Counted from the first letter of the stretch, positions 12,301-21,850 are shown. The stretch: DNA of 64,000 nucleotides from Angiostrongylus vasorum (GCA_018806985.1 JADANN010000215.1:1-64000); one strand, 5' to 3'. Numbers and translations are program-made. The notes: a model not told the origin generated them from the letters alone.

Positions 12301-15166
12301 AGGTTTCCTTGTGACTTTCAAACTCTTAGCTAATTCAAACCTAGAGAAATAGTTATTCAAAACTCTAACTAATCCCATTGATTCCATTTGTATTTTGGAA
12401 CAGTTGGAAACCAAAAATTTAATCTAACTCTCTCCGCGCATTAGTGGGACGATCTCGTTTACCTTGGTAGTTCGTTTCTCGTTCAAATAAACTGGTAGTA
12501 AGCAAAAAAACCTACATCTTCCAATGATAGATCGTTGCACTCAACTTCTTCCGTAGTGAGGCCCGAGTACTGCGTATTTGGATCGACCAGCTCGTGTTCT
12601 GTTCGAAACACGCAGTCGATCACATGAGCTCCGAACTCGTCAACTAACGTGATTCTGGCCGGTTCCTTGCCCCATGTCGTATAAACGAATTCGCAGTCGA
12701 GAGCGTAGAACTGTAGTGAAATTTCTAAACTTGGAAAAAAAATGAAAAGACTTGTTTTATACATGGTGTAATAAGCTTTTCATAAGCTTTTTTTTCCACA
12801 AGTTCTTACCGTCTCACTACGGGGGTCCGATGGGCCTGTTGGTTCAGGCGTTGCATAGAAGTCGGAAAGAAGCGACTCTCTCATAGTATCTGTTACGTGG
12901 CTCTCCGAATATTGGCAACCTGCCACACCCCTCGGTCGCCCACAACAGGGGTGGATTTTCATTCCTAAAGGGCAAAAGTTGTGTTCTTTAGTGAATCAGT
13001 TATATCTCCATCAATGTTGACTTTCAACTTGCATCGCAACTTTAGCAACATGTACCTGAGCTCAGTGCTGGTTTAGAGTGATGTATGCAAAAGTCCACCC
13101 GTTTTTTACCATCATGTGGTAGACGGTAAGGAGCATGGCACCGTACACATCTTCGTCTTGTATCTAAGCGATTCTAAATTCTTGAAAGAAAAATTACACC
13201 AAAGCTCACATTTGGCCCAGCGATCTTTAGGCGGCTTGTAGCTCGGCTAGTTTATACTTAAGCAAAACGATGCCGTATTAGCGTACCATTATCGGGAACG
13301 AATTCCACCCGTCCAGCGATTATGTCGAAAAGGCTAGGCTTGACAACCACGTTCGTTCTTTGGCTGCTTTTCCATCGAGGAAAACCATTTGATACCAACT
13401 GCTCCTCAGTGAGTTGTAGTTTCCTCAACAAACTGAGGAAGTACTTTCTGTTTGCACTTCCATAAGGGGAGTGTTCTCGGAAAAGAGTTCTATCCGGCCA
13501 GTTTGAAACGGAAGAACTTTCGTGCAGGATACCAGGCGTGAAACCAGGCATCGGGCTGACGAGGTGCGAATGCAGCAACGATTCATCGAAGTAGTTCATC
13601 GAAACTAAAATCTTCATGTGTGCTGCTTTTAAAATGTGTTAAATTAGCAGAGATCGCGTAGGCCAGGTTTTCGTTTTTACACGTTTATGGCATCTTCACT
13701 CGATTTGGGCTATTGGGAGGTTATTAATAAGGGATTCAGTAGACTATAATCAAAAGAAGTGGGCAGTGCAGTGGTAACGATCCCGTTCATTACGCGGACG
13801 CCCAACTTACTCCTGCTTCACATCGGCGCAGCTCGTGGCCAACCAAGTTTCTCACCCACCGGGGTCGAAAAACTGGCACCAAGGCAGTACAGGGCAATTC
13901 GATTGCTTCCAATCTACGCCGAAACGCTCCAGCACAGCTGTCTCAAGATTCCAACGAGCCCCGACTCGATTAACTTCAAGGACATCTTTGACGAAAGCGA
14001 AAAAAAGAAACCCTCAAGCAGCAGCCGAACCCACGAGCAAATAAGTTTGAAAATTGGAGATTGTGGATGAGAGGAGACCAATTGGGTGCTGGGGTCCGCG
14101 CAGTATGACACGTGTTATGCCAGGTCATGTAGTAATTTTTTTTGTTTTATTTCATGCGATTCGTGTTGACATTAACTGGGTGGATCCCAGCACTTCTCAC
14201 ATTTGATTCGTTTCCTTGTATCCATCGTCCATTAACCTGCTTCCAACTTTTACCTGTGGCTTCCACTACTGTTTGAGGATTTTCATTTCATCTTGAATAT
14301 CGCAGAATGTTGGTCGAGTCGATTGTCACTGGAGTACTGAGGTAACCGGCATAGAGCGTTCTCAATAGGATTGCAAAGAGTGAATTTTACCGGAGAACTC
14401 CGGCAGCAATTTCGCGACCCCGCAGGGACGATGGGCTCGGTTAGCCCGAAGCGGGATCGAACTAGGAAAAAGAAACGTGAGGAAAATTTCCACGTGCCTT
14501 TCTTCTTCCTAAACCCCATCTAACGTCGACGATTGACATAGCCACTGAAGAAGAAGAATAACAAGGCACTCCAGAGGTAAACAAGAAAAAACCTCTACTT
14601 GCTTAATAATGACCAGCTTCGCTTTCACATGTGAAGAGCTTTAGTTCAAATGCAGTAGTCGTCAACGATCAATAGTGTAAGAAAACGCACCATATAATGG
14701 AACGGCCACGAATTGTGGAATAAAGAGAAAGTCTGTCACATGTTGCATCATGAACGAACACCTCTGGAATATTACCGTCTAATATATTAAAGAATGGATC
14801 AACATCAAGAGCAATATACTTTTTGCAGAAAAAGACCTCTTAGTCGTTGCTGAAGTATTCTGTGGGCCAATCGATAATATAATAGGACGGAACCTAATAG
14901 GAAGATCAAAAGAAGTACTACTGCGACGGTAGTGAGGAATAAATGGCATAATATATCCCTAGATTATTAATTAAACTTACATGAGGTTCTTATAAAAGTC
15001 GTATCCCGCAAAGGTTTTGGCGCCTTTTTCTTCTCCAGAGCCTCTTTTGTCCCACTCGATGCTCCAGACCACAGTCGCTCGTTCTCCGCGATCTGGACTT
15101 CGTAATCGATGCAAAGCTTTTCAAGTGGAACACTGGTACAATAACGTTTCCTCATTCCACGAAGCT
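6270..15166 (-). CDS. REXO1/REX1-type 3'-5' RNA exonuclease gene (7 exons called; 5' end unknown)
   Basis: The gene was assembled on the minus strand from exons 15166-14981, 13604-13287, 12964-12810, 12710-12516, 10314-10190, 7201-7116 and 6349-6270. Every splice phase matches (1, 1, 0, 0, 2, 1). The product carries an LTEEQL..NGFPRW segment, a CCGRPRG..GC zinc-knuckle-like segment, and then the DEDDh exonuclease domain: FYALDCEF (first Asp and Glu), GHALENDLKALRIVHD (third acidic residue), LFKRSLKSLAREKL and GHDSGEDAWAAM (catalytic His and Asp). REXO1/Rex1 enzymes trim 3' ends of nuclear RNAs such as 5S rRNA and tRNA. Introns hold RTE relics (10.6-12.3 kb same strand; 9.3-9.8 kb opposite) and SINEs (8.67 and 6.48 kb). 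The domain is complete and intact, so the gene is probably functional. The N-terminal exons were not found. Confidence 0.9.
6484..6759 (-). repeat. Family-A tRNA-like SINE
   Basis: The copy is near full length and sits just upstream of the terminal exonuclease exon, inside its last intron. On the minus strand the head near 6759 (GCGTGTGGCACAGTGG) leads to the body and a 'cgccttcaaagctaaag' tail at 6484. Its body creates ORFs on both strands at 6487-6896 that are not genes. Confidence 0.85.
6872..6936. repeat. Short hairpin built from PLE-end motif
   Basis: The arms 'ctaagctaacatgag' (6883-6897) and 'ctcgtgttagcttag' (about 6910-6924) pair across a short A/T loop, with flanking bases extending the stem. 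The right arm contains AACCTCGTGTTAGC, the terminal motif seen next to hammerhead-bearing elements elsewhere. It looks like the collapsed end of such an element. Confidence 0.6.
7116..7201 (-). CDS. REXO1-like exon (KRSLKSLA segment)
   Basis: The exon is 86 nt with acceptor CTGTTCAG and donor GAAG|GTTTGT. It encodes SNIEGRLFKRSLKSLARE and EIQ, the conserved segment between Exo II and Exo III. It enters with 1 nt and leaves with 1 nt, matching both neighbours. It lies about 3 kb from the preceding exon and is too short to stand out as an ORF. Confidence 0.9.
7202..8665. other. Intron of the REXO1-like gene, unannotated part
   Basis: It lies between exons 10190 and 7201. Small ORFs (for example minus 7300-7515 and 7905-8114) have no phase-compatible splice sites and no recognisable family. 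No further exon is required here because the flanking phases already join. Confidence 0.5.
8668..8946 (-). repeat. Family-A tRNA-like SINE
   Basis: The copy is near full length, minus-oriented, with the head near 8946 and the tail 'aaaaggataaagctttcggc' at 8668. It lies in an intron of the exonuclease gene in the same orientation as the gene. Confidence 0.85.
9085..9330 (-). mobile_element. PLE-related short element with decayed hammerhead
   Basis: On the minus strand it carries a decayed hammerhead-like block at 9150-9186 (GACGTCGAAACG then CTAGTCG) followed by 'aacctcttg', a form of the conserved end motif. The remainder resembles the non-coding body of the elements at 36.2 and 33.1 kb. 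Confidence 0.6.
9331..9790 (+). pseudogene. RTE LINE relic: RT C-terminal part
   Basis: A conceptual translation reads LNPNKTMFIRNGLVSE near 9425-9475, equivalent to the LNL.KTMFMRNG block of RTE reverse transcriptases. It continues with a decayed SYVYLGRE-like and LRAHLF..T-like sequence to about 9760. Stops and frameshifts are frequent. It lies in an intron of the exonuclease gene, on the opposite strand. Confidence 0.75.
10190..10314 (-). CDS. REXO1-like exon (Exo II motif)
   Basis: The exon is 125 nt with acceptor TTTCAG and donor TTTTC|GTAAGT. It encodes VRELLFEKV, then LIGHALENDLKALRIVHD and DTSVLF. The third catalytic Asp lies in HALEND. It is separated from the previous exon by a 2.2-kb intron that holds an RTE relic. 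Confidence 0.92.
10600..12300 (-). pseudogene. RTE LINE relic: RT domain, same strand as host gene
   Basis: The minus-strand translation recovers, in order, a decayed thumb-upstream region (about 12265-11800) and the RT fingers block at 11765-11600 (YDIGNYHSICLLSVVYKLLT, then CLSKQGFRKGI..MDHIHTIT). Further decayed palm sequence follows at 11470-11000. The C-terminal block at 10830-10640 reads KMMKLRCARCVIGLNGNRWT, equivalent to SKIRWAGHVMR..D.RWTRA. Stops and frameshifts show it is dead. It occupies most of the intron between the exonuclease exons 12516 and 10314. Confidence 0.85.
12516..12710 (-). CDS. REXO1-like exon (Exo I motif)
   Basis: The exon is 195 nt with acceptor CACTACAG and donor GAT|GTAGGT, phase 0 at both ends. 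FYALDCEFVYTTWG holds the first two catalytic acidic residues (D and E of DCE). Most relatives read DCEM; this copy has Phe in place of Met. It continues with ARITLVD and the NTQYSGLT block typical of the family. Confidence 0.92.
12810..12964 (-). CDS. REXO1-like exon (CCGRP..GC segment)
   Basis: The exon is 155 nt with acceptor CCCTTTAG and donor ACG|GTAAGA. It encodes HPCCGRPRGVAGCQYSESHV, a Cys/His pattern found just upstream of the exonuclease domain in REXO1 relatives. It leaves in phase 0 directly into FYALDCEF. Confidence 0.85.
13287..13604 (-). CDS. REXO1-like exon (region before the nuclease domain)
   Basis: The exon is 318 nt, opened by a TTTTAG acceptor and closed by donor G|GTACGC. 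It contains KLQLTEEQLVSNGFPRW, typical of the segment preceding Rex1-type nuclease domains. Its phases fit both neighbours (2 nt entering, 1 nt leaving). The donor is weaker than the others. Confidence 0.75.
13745..14510. repeat. Family-E tRNA-like repeat, head-to-head inverted pair
   Basis: A plus-oriented copy (about 13758-14140, 'gggcagtgcagtggtaacga' to 'agcagcagccgaacccacga') is followed by a minus-oriented copy (about 14150-14500, ending 'cgggatcgaactagg'). Copies elsewhere are at 32045-32360 (plus, B-box GGTTCGATCCC) and 53095-53445 (minus). The pair lies in the intron after the first called exonuclease exon. ORFs inside it are artefacts. Confidence 0.7.
14981..15166 (-). CDS. Probable upstream exon of the REXO1-like gene
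   Basis: The open frame reads KELRGMRKRYCTSVPLEKLC and on through a charged KEALEKKKAPKP segment. It ends at a strong donor (CAT|GTAAGT) in phase 1, which joins the next exon exactly. Position and R.RY...L.K...E.E spacing suit the helical region before the REXO1 nuclease domain, but this is inference. The 5' boundary is unsure: an acceptor-like AAAAG at 15167-15168, or a start at the ATG 15155-15153. The edge coincides with the end of a hammerhead-bearing repeat (15160-15475), so that element may supply or have displaced the splice site. Confidence 0.6.
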
Positions 15167-15475
15167 CTTTTATACAAAACGGTTGTTGATCTAATGCCAA
15201 TCATTTTTTATCGGTCTTCATGGTGGCAATGAATCCTACAGCAGTCGGTCGTACATGATGTGTATGGCAACATATCAACTACTGTCACCGTTGAGAAAGG
15301 AAATCTTATTCCAGTGGTGCTACTCTTCAAAAGACTCAGCTTGACATGACTACGAAGACCCGCAACGCCACGGCGAACAACTGTGGAGCATCCGCTTGAA
15401 CAAACAGGACTCTGAAGAAGACGAAGACGTCGGAACGTCAACCGAATAAATATCTTTAAAAGCGTCGTGTTAGCT
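15160..15475 (+). mobile_element. PLE-related short element with hammerhead motif
   Basis: It starts at 'gaagctcttttatacaaaac' (compare 'gatgctcttttatagaagac' in the 36.2-kb copy). It ends with a hammerhead-like block (15407-15443), AATAAA and 'cgtcgtgttagctta'. It abuts the first called exon of the exonuclease gene. It has no coding capacity. Confidence 0.75.
15407..15443 (+). ncRNA. Hammerhead-ribozyme-like motif
   Basis: CTCTGAAGA is followed by an extra A, the stem-loop GACGAAGACGTC, then GGAAC in place of GAAAC, and GTC with the flank AACC. One core position has changed (GAAA to GGAA), so activity is doubtful. Confidence 0.55.
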
Positions 15476-15484
15476 TAATACTTA

Positions 15485-15890
15485 CTAACGTGTATATTTG
15501 GATAGCCCTTCTTAACTGGTTGTGCGCGTCCCAGCATAATTTCCATTTTTACGGAGTTTCGCTGGTTTAGTCATTGTGGTTTCCTGAAGTCCCGAGGTCA
15601 AACTAGTCAAAGTTTGTCCCAGGTCGTCACCACCATAGGCAGTCGCCGCCTTTGTGGGTCAGAGGGAGATTTCCCACCTCGAGATCAGCTTCATACCAGG
15701 ACGGTAGTGGGCTCTGGTATTGGTTTACTCCTAGCTGGGTTTCCTGATGGAAACGCCGGATTCCTTCGCAGCTTGGGAGACCCTGCTGTAGAGACGAATC
15801 CCTTCCCCTCCGCTGTACACCGTTGCCTGACACCTAGGAAAACATCGCAGCCACGATGAGGCGGTAAACCGTTGGGAGCTTAGCTTAATA
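15485..15890 (+). repeat. Family-D repeat, near full length
   Basis: It runs from the 'ggttgtgcgcgtcccagcat' block through 'catttttacggagtttcgct' to 'cagccacgatgaggcggtaa'. It matches the copy at 61125-61510 over its whole length. Internal ORFs (15614-15859 plus, 15627-15833 minus) recur in the second copy, but neither looks like a known protein. Confidence 0.75.
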
Positions 15891-16940
15891 ATCCACAAAG
15901 TATTGATTCTGTGGAAAATTTTTGTTAATGCGTCGAAGTTCGTGCTAGTATCTTACTAACATTCACTTTCATAACGTGACACGTAACGTACTGTTACACA
16001 GGCCGAAAGAAATGGATATTTTGCGCTCATTTAAAAACGCCCTTTGAACTGGAAGGAAGAAAAAATGCAGGAGCAGATTTTCTTTTACTACAGAAATACA
16101 TTTTCATGATGGTCCTGATAACGAGGTCAGAAAAATCAAAGAGAAAACAGAAGCATCTTTTAAGGCGAGAGTGCCCTTTACAAAGTAAACAAGTTGGTTT
16201 TTTTTTAAAATTTAATGTGTTCTTATAAAGTTGATGCTATTATTTTTTCTATTTATTACTTTAAATTATTTTTTTCCAAACTACTGATAAGACGGTCTTC
16301 GGGTCCTTATCAACAACCACACATAAATCTTGACGTTCTAATAAATGAGTTCGCTACTACAACTGATCGCCTTCTGATAATTCTGGTCTATAAGTTGCCT
16401 TAAAGAATAGTGCCATCGAGAAAAAGAACAACATGGAAACTAGATTTGCTTTCTTATGAAGTCAGCGATAATGAGAAGGGACAAGCGGGAAGAGAAAACT
16501 GGTGACATGTAAGCCAATTGACTTGGTACGTTTTTAGGAGAAACATGAAAATATCCGGTTTGGAGAGTGCCGGGAGCTAAACATAATTAGAAATTTTTTG
16601 GCTCTAGAACAAAAAAAGACAGTGAAATCATTGATCGTAATCGGGACAGGTAGACTGCTGTTGAACCGGATTTCGAGTGAGAAGGAACTTCAAACGCTAT
16701 TTGAACTATGGTCTTCCGCCAAAGTCGTAGTCAAACAAACTCGTAATAAAAAAATAATACCCAAGCTCTAATTTGAAGGATATGGACTCAATTCTCTTCT
16801 AGGCCTGTTTTCCTAAATACGCATTAAATTAGATTCTGTTAAGTATCAGATCACAAATAGTAATATAAAGAACTACAGATACCTCAATATACGCCATTTT
16901 CGCCTGCCAAAACCAACTCGCTTCATACTTATCTGGTATA
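15891..16940. other. Intergenic, AT-rich, nothing recognised
   Basis: No splice-flanked ORF and no recognised repeat. The 5' exons of the exonuclease gene may lie in or beyond this stretch. Confidence 0.4.
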
Positions 16941-16944
16941 GTGT

Positions 16945-17245
16945 TGGGGTGGGTGTAATGCTGTGGTTAGAGGTGCTGCGCAAAACTTACGTGGTCTCTG
17001 GTTCAATCCAGTGAGGGAGATTTACCTAGCGTTCAATACGTTCGGTGTTGGCAAGCTGGTACTATACTTGTCTACGAGGATAACAGCACTCAGATGATAC
17101 ATCGGTAAGCTACTGCGAGTTATTATATAGGCGGGATATGCATTCATTCACCTCTAGCAATGCTTGGTAAAGCTGAATGCATGGTGCACCCTCAGGAAAA
17201 GACCAATGCCGAGAGCTTTATCCTTTTATCCTTTAACGTTTATCA
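16945..17245 (+). repeat. Family-A tRNA-like SINE
   Basis: The head near 16950 has a good B-box (GGTTCAATCC near 17000). The body and the tail 'gagagctttatccttttatc' end near 17240. Confidence 0.8.
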
Positions 17246-17716
17246 CATTGCATTGCGCAGACATTAAATGAAATGAGGTTACTCGATCAGCACGGTGATA
17301 TTCTTATTACAACGATTATTCTACAAATGTTCTGATAAAGTTATGCCAGGTTTTCTTGTATACTAGCTAACTATATTACTAATTTGTATGAACTTTTCTC
17401 CCACCTCAACATTTCCCTTTTGTGTCGTCTCTTTTTTAAGTAAGTGAGAGCATATTTCTTGTACCAGGTCAATTATGTGCGCAAGGACTGACGCGGTACC
17501 AAAAAAAAGTGAACGAGTTGAAAAACGGTCTGGAAGGGAGCAGTGCCTGGCAAAACTTTCATTGAGTTGATGCTAAATTATAAATACACGTAGGTACCGA
17601 TTTTTTCGATAAATGAAAATTTTTTGAGAACCTGAGGATTTGACCTAACGACTATAGAAGTGAGATTCATCTACCATTATAAGGATATGCGTAGCCTTTT
17701 TTTAGAAATACCTTGG
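17246..17716. other. Intergenic, nothing recognised
   Basis: AT-rich sequence; no supported feature. Confidence 0.4.
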
Positions 17717-17773
17717 TTACACATCGTCGTCCTGAAATAATTCTAGCTGCAAGGCACCAAATCCTACTTTGAT
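17717..17773 (-). CDS. Possible short terminal exon, unrecognised
   Basis: A strong acceptor (TTATCTTTGCAG) opens 18 codons, IKVGFGALQLELFQDDDV, then TAA. The composition is protein-like, but the exon is too short to assign or to exclude chance. If real, it ends a minus-strand gene that starts to the right. Confidence 0.25.
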   Translation of the reverse strand: MKVGFGALQLELFQDDDV

Positions 17774-18034
17774 CTGCAAAGATAAAAGACCGTGTCCGAA
17801 GAAAAGTTAGGAACGCCACAGTACCACAATCCCAAGAATCCCAACAAAAAATCATGATCGACCATCATTTAAAAGAGCTGTTAGACGAGGAATGATTGAT
17901 TTAGCTCACGACCCTTCTACAGGTGACGCTTGCTACATAATTAAGCGAATGAGGAAGTAGTATGACCCACAAGTAACGTGAGGGGATAGCAATTTTTAGT
18001 CCTCTTCAACTTTTAAAGAAAAGCGAAAAAAATC

Positions 18035-18425
18035 TTGATGCAAGCTGGGAAGCTGCACTCATCAAATCTTTATTTGGAGATGTCATCAAATCCTGCAAGA
18101 CGAAGTGCTGATTTTTCAACGAAGCTGAGATATTTGCAAAACTCTGACCGCAGGTGCCTATGGTGGGGAACGAACGCGCTATTGTCCTTTCCGGGGAGTA
18201 ACGCATTCACCACCACACCATGCAAGTCCTTCGTTTCGCCTGTCTCTCAGCTAGTTCTATCGATCATGGTGTGGTGGTGAACGCGTTACTCCCCGGAAAG
18301 GACAATAGCGCGTTCGTTCCCCACCATTGGCACCTGCGGTCCAGAGTTTTGCAAATATCTCAGCTTCGTTGAAAGTTATATTTCGCAATATACCCTGCCA
18401 TCAAAAAGAGTAGGCAGTAAGTAAA
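18035..18425. repeat. Family-B repeat, tight head-to-head palindrome
   Basis: The minus-oriented arm (about 18117-18262) is followed by a plus-oriented arm (about 18266-18420). The mirrored blocks are nearly identical, including the 'gggaacgaacgcgctattgt' box and its reverse complement. The central spacer has been lost compared with the 23.3-kb copy, so RNA from here would form a long hairpin. The plus arm ends in 'gtaggcagtaagtaaaaagg'. Confidence 0.85.
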
Positions 18426-18429
18426 AAGG

Positions 18430-18985
18430 TTAAAAGAAGTGCTGATTGTTTAGTAGTTTGGTTGCTCGAGATACAAGTCTCAAAGAAAGTAGAAAAAGTA
18501 TCCGTGGGCTTTGGAAGAGTAGATCAGGTAATTGTGTTCATGTTGGAAAAAAATGTATATTTTAGCAGTTCAAATTACAGTCAATAAAGTTTACTGTGAG
18601 TTAGAAGGGTTGGTTTGCTGTCGAATGCGCACCCACCCTATGAATCGTACATGCCTCACACGGTTGAGAATCCATGGAACATTTTCGGCCACATTTGAGT
18701 ATTATATGGCTTGGATCTACAATGTTATTTCAGCTAAACAAAAGCATTAATAACTTGTTACATGATGCTGGATTAATCGCAACTTATATTATCCCTAATC
18801 CAACGTCAAAAAGCTTTTTTTCCTCGTTCAAATTCGATGTGACAGTTACACAGCACACGTCAAGGTACTTGTCCTTCGTTACACTTGGATTTATACATAA
18901 ATAAACGAAACCACAATAAAATTAGTGAGTTTATTTGATTTTGTGCCAATGACCATTTGGTTTAAATGATGAGATTTTCCTGGAA
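18430..18985. other. Intergenic, nothing recognised
   Basis: AT-rich; small ORFs on the plus strand have no splice context. Confidence 0.4.
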
Positions 18986-18987
18986 AT

Positions 18988-19325
18988 TGATGTTTATAAC
19001 CACAACGATGGTGAGATATTCGCAAAACGTAGACCTCGGGCCAGATCGAACCACGATTACCCTTTCCAGGGGCTCGCGTATTGCACACTGCACCACTGAT
19101 TGACGGGTGACTGCTGATGGCAGCGTTAGGTAGAGAAATACCTGAAAGAAACGCAGAACAAGGGCCCTCAATAGCGCAGTGTGTAATGCGCCAGCCCTCG
19201 GAGAGGGAAATGGTGGTTCGATCTGGCGTGGGGTCCAGTTTTGCCAATATCTCAGTATCATTGTGGTTGTATTTCACGCCATACCCTGCCGTGAAAAACT
19301 ATAGTAGGCAGCAAATAAAAGTTTA
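18988..19325. repeat. Family-C tRNA-like repeat, inverted pair
   Basis: The minus-oriented arm (about 18998-19110) carries 'acaacgatggtgagatattc' and CAGATCGAACCACG. It faces a plus-oriented arm (about 19150-19310) with the A-box-like AATAGCGCAGTG and B-box GGTTCGATCTG. The arms share ends with family B but have a different tRNA-like core. Confidence 0.8.
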
Positions 19326-20060
19326 ATATAAGTGCTCATATTCAATACGAATTTCATTTCTATGAAGGGTGTCTACGAGGAAACACAGAAATCAATCAAT
19401 CACTGATCAGACTACTACTGTTTCGTTGGAAAACGTAAGAGGAAGTACTACAACTAAGCAAATTTGATACTCAAACCAGCTGCATCGCTATCATATGGCA
19501 AATTTTCATATATCCACACCAACCGGAGAAAAATCGGCTCGAACTTTTGGAATGTGCCAGTTAAAATTCGAAATATTTGAGATTACTGGTGAGGGAAAAC
19601 TACTACGAAAGATTTTCATAGCGGTAGGAATCAAACCTTAGGAAGCTCAACTGTACTCAAACTTTCTCCGGGTACATTTGCGAACAGATTTCCTTTCTTG
19701 GGTTTTCAGACCGAATAACTAAACTAGGCTAGTTTATAGCGGTGCTAAAATTGTTTCACAAACAGTTTTACGGATCGTCGTCGTAATTGTGAAGTTTGAG
19801 GGTACGATTTTCTGAGCTGTAGCTTTTGCGCGTAAGCTCACAGAATGTTACATTTAAAAAGCTCACTTAATAGAAAATCCGCATAAAATGGGGCTTTTGT
19901 ACTTGTCTTACCGAATCGCTCAATCATAAGTAAAAACACCATAAGAGAAAGGAAATCATGAAGCGGTCCACGGAATCGTTTCCATGAAATATGCACTCTT
20001 TCGAAAATTCTTTTAAGAGGAGATTAAAATGGCCATTCTTGTTATTAAGAGCTTATCACT
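19326..20060. other. Intergenic, nothing recognised
   Basis: No supported gene or repeat. Confidence 0.4.
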
Positions 20061-20063
20061 CAC

Positions 20064-20188
20064 CTATGACTGACTGAAGAGGAAAGTGCTGAGGTACGCG
20101 GTCAGCGCGGAGATGGTCGTCGTCCGTGTAGTTGAGTCATCATTGCTGGTTGAAGAAGTGCCAGAAGAAGTGTGGCTTTCGTCGGCCG
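20064..20188 (-). CDS. Probable terminal exon: Ser/Thr-rich stalk with hydrophobic C-terminus
   Basis: Acceptor TTTTCATAG opens a 125-nt exon ending at TAG. It encodes ADESHTSSGTSSTSNDDST, then TRTTT and a hydrophobic end (ISALTAYLSTFLFSQS). The pattern of a Ser/Thr-rich low-complexity stalk followed by a short hydrophobic tail is that of many GPI-anchored surface or secreted nematode proteins. That function is inference; upstream exons were not found. Confidence 0.45.
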
Positions 20189-20354
20189 CTATGAAAATGC
20201 AAACATCTGTGTCACTTCTTAATAGAAAGCCTTTTTAAAACCTTAAATAGCTTGATCAGAATCATGGTGACTGCAGAAAAGCACGTACCTTTGGGTTACG
20301 GTAACTAATCAACAGTTAATCGCTGGCGAACTATCGTTTAACATAACAGTACTG

Positions 20355-20425
20355 GTAATACAACCAGAATGATGCGGAGATATTTGCAAAACTCCGGAAA
20401 TCAATCCCGCTGACGGGTGTCTTTT
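20355..20425 (-). repeat. Family-B repeat fragment
   Basis: It retains 'gagatatttgcaaaactccgg' in part and then jumps directly to 'aatcaatcccgctgacgggt', so the tRNA-like core has been deleted. Confidence 0.65.
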
Positions 20426-21160
20426 TATGAAAATCCTGAAACATCATAACTACCGTGAAAACTGTGAGGTTAAAGTGAATCGTAGGTATTGGTGGAAAAA
20501 CTATTCGTTAAAAATCGATGCTACTAAACGTCAACTTCGCTTTAGCAGGTTCTCCGACAAATAGAAGAAAAGAAGAAATAGTTTTCGCAATTCATTTTCT
20601 CTCTGTTTTTTTTTCTTTTTTTCCTCCTCATTACGATAGTCAGTACGTAGTCAATACGTTAAAACAGAGGAAGAAAACATATAACAGGATGAGGAACTAG
20701 AAATGAGAGAAAAAAAAGAAACATAAGAGTGTAAGGAGATTGGTATGGAAAAAATCTTGTTCAACCATAGAAATTACTAGAAGTTGAGGTAAAAGAACTG
20801 CAATAAATGACTTGCTAACAATGATAATGTAGAGGACGCAAAGAAAAATTATTAACTAAAAGATATCTTAATGATTTTAGTAGGAAAAAAGATGAAGACA
20901 TAGGAGAGAGGGAAATGTTCAAAAGGTTTTACGTAAGAATGATCTAATAAAACACTCACTAGAGAGAAATATTTTTCTTGAGTCTCACCGAGAAATAGGA
21001 TTTCATCACAGTTGTAAGATTTATGGTCATTATTATATTATAACTGTAAAGTCGCAGTTCAATCAGAAATTCAACATTTTCAAGTGGGAACTTATAGCTG
21101 TACTGTGATAAATGCTGGAGCAACAACTGAGAGGTTTTTTACTTGATATTTCATGAGATT
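20426..21160. other. Intergenic, purine-rich on plus strand
   Basis: The stretch 20690-20960 is strongly A/G-biased. No gene signal. Confidence 0.4.
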
Positions 21161-21164
21161 TCTC

Positions 21165-21290
21165 CGAACGGTTAACCGCTTCATCGGGGGGTGGGATGTG
21201 AGTGTAGGGCTGCGATCTACAGAGGGGGGATTTATCCCCTTGCAGGTCCACACAACCAGTGAGAACGGGCCATCCAAGTATGCGAGTATT
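21165..21290 (-). repeat. Family-D repeat fragment
   Basis: It contains 'cacacaaccagtgagaacgg' and 'gccatccaagtatg', matching the family-D end in reverse orientation. Confidence 0.6.
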
Positions 21291-21599
21291 TCATGAGATT
21301 CCTTATAATAGGCCTTTATGAAGGGCTTTATAGTGTTAATATATGTGCAATACTGTATTGCAACCAACTTTAAAAGTCAAAAATAACGAGAGATGGAAGA
21401 ACAAATCAGCCAATCAGCTTCTTTTGTCAACCACCACTAAGTTGCCGTCAAAAGTATTGGACGAATCGGTCTGAATACAAATTATTTAAGTGTTACAGTA
21501 GTTTACAAGCTGGTAAAGCTTTTATTATCCTGTGTAAACAGCATAAGGGTGGTCTGATTCCTTAAAGAATGAAAGAATAAAAATAAATCTATGCGGATC

Positions 21600-21850
21600 A
21601 GTGTTCGAAGGATGAGCCATGTGTTCGGCTCCACGAATATTGAATAGACACCAGGTCTATGCAATTACTTGCGAGGGTGTGCTTATCTACCAGCTTAGAG
21701 TTTTTATATTGAAAGACAAATCTGGCACCAAATCACCATCCTCGGAGTTACGCAAGGTTGATTTTCTGGGAGTGCGGAAGCGAACAAAAGACTGCGTATG
21801 TGTTACAGTACACCTCTGTGCACTGCGTAACTCCACAATCTGTGTACAGA
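21600..21850 (-). repeat. Family-A SINE, degraded
   Basis: Body landmarks are recognisable in order (gagccatgtgttcggctc; aagacaaatctggcaccaaa; ctctgtgcactgcgtaa), but with many changes. Confidence 0.55.
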
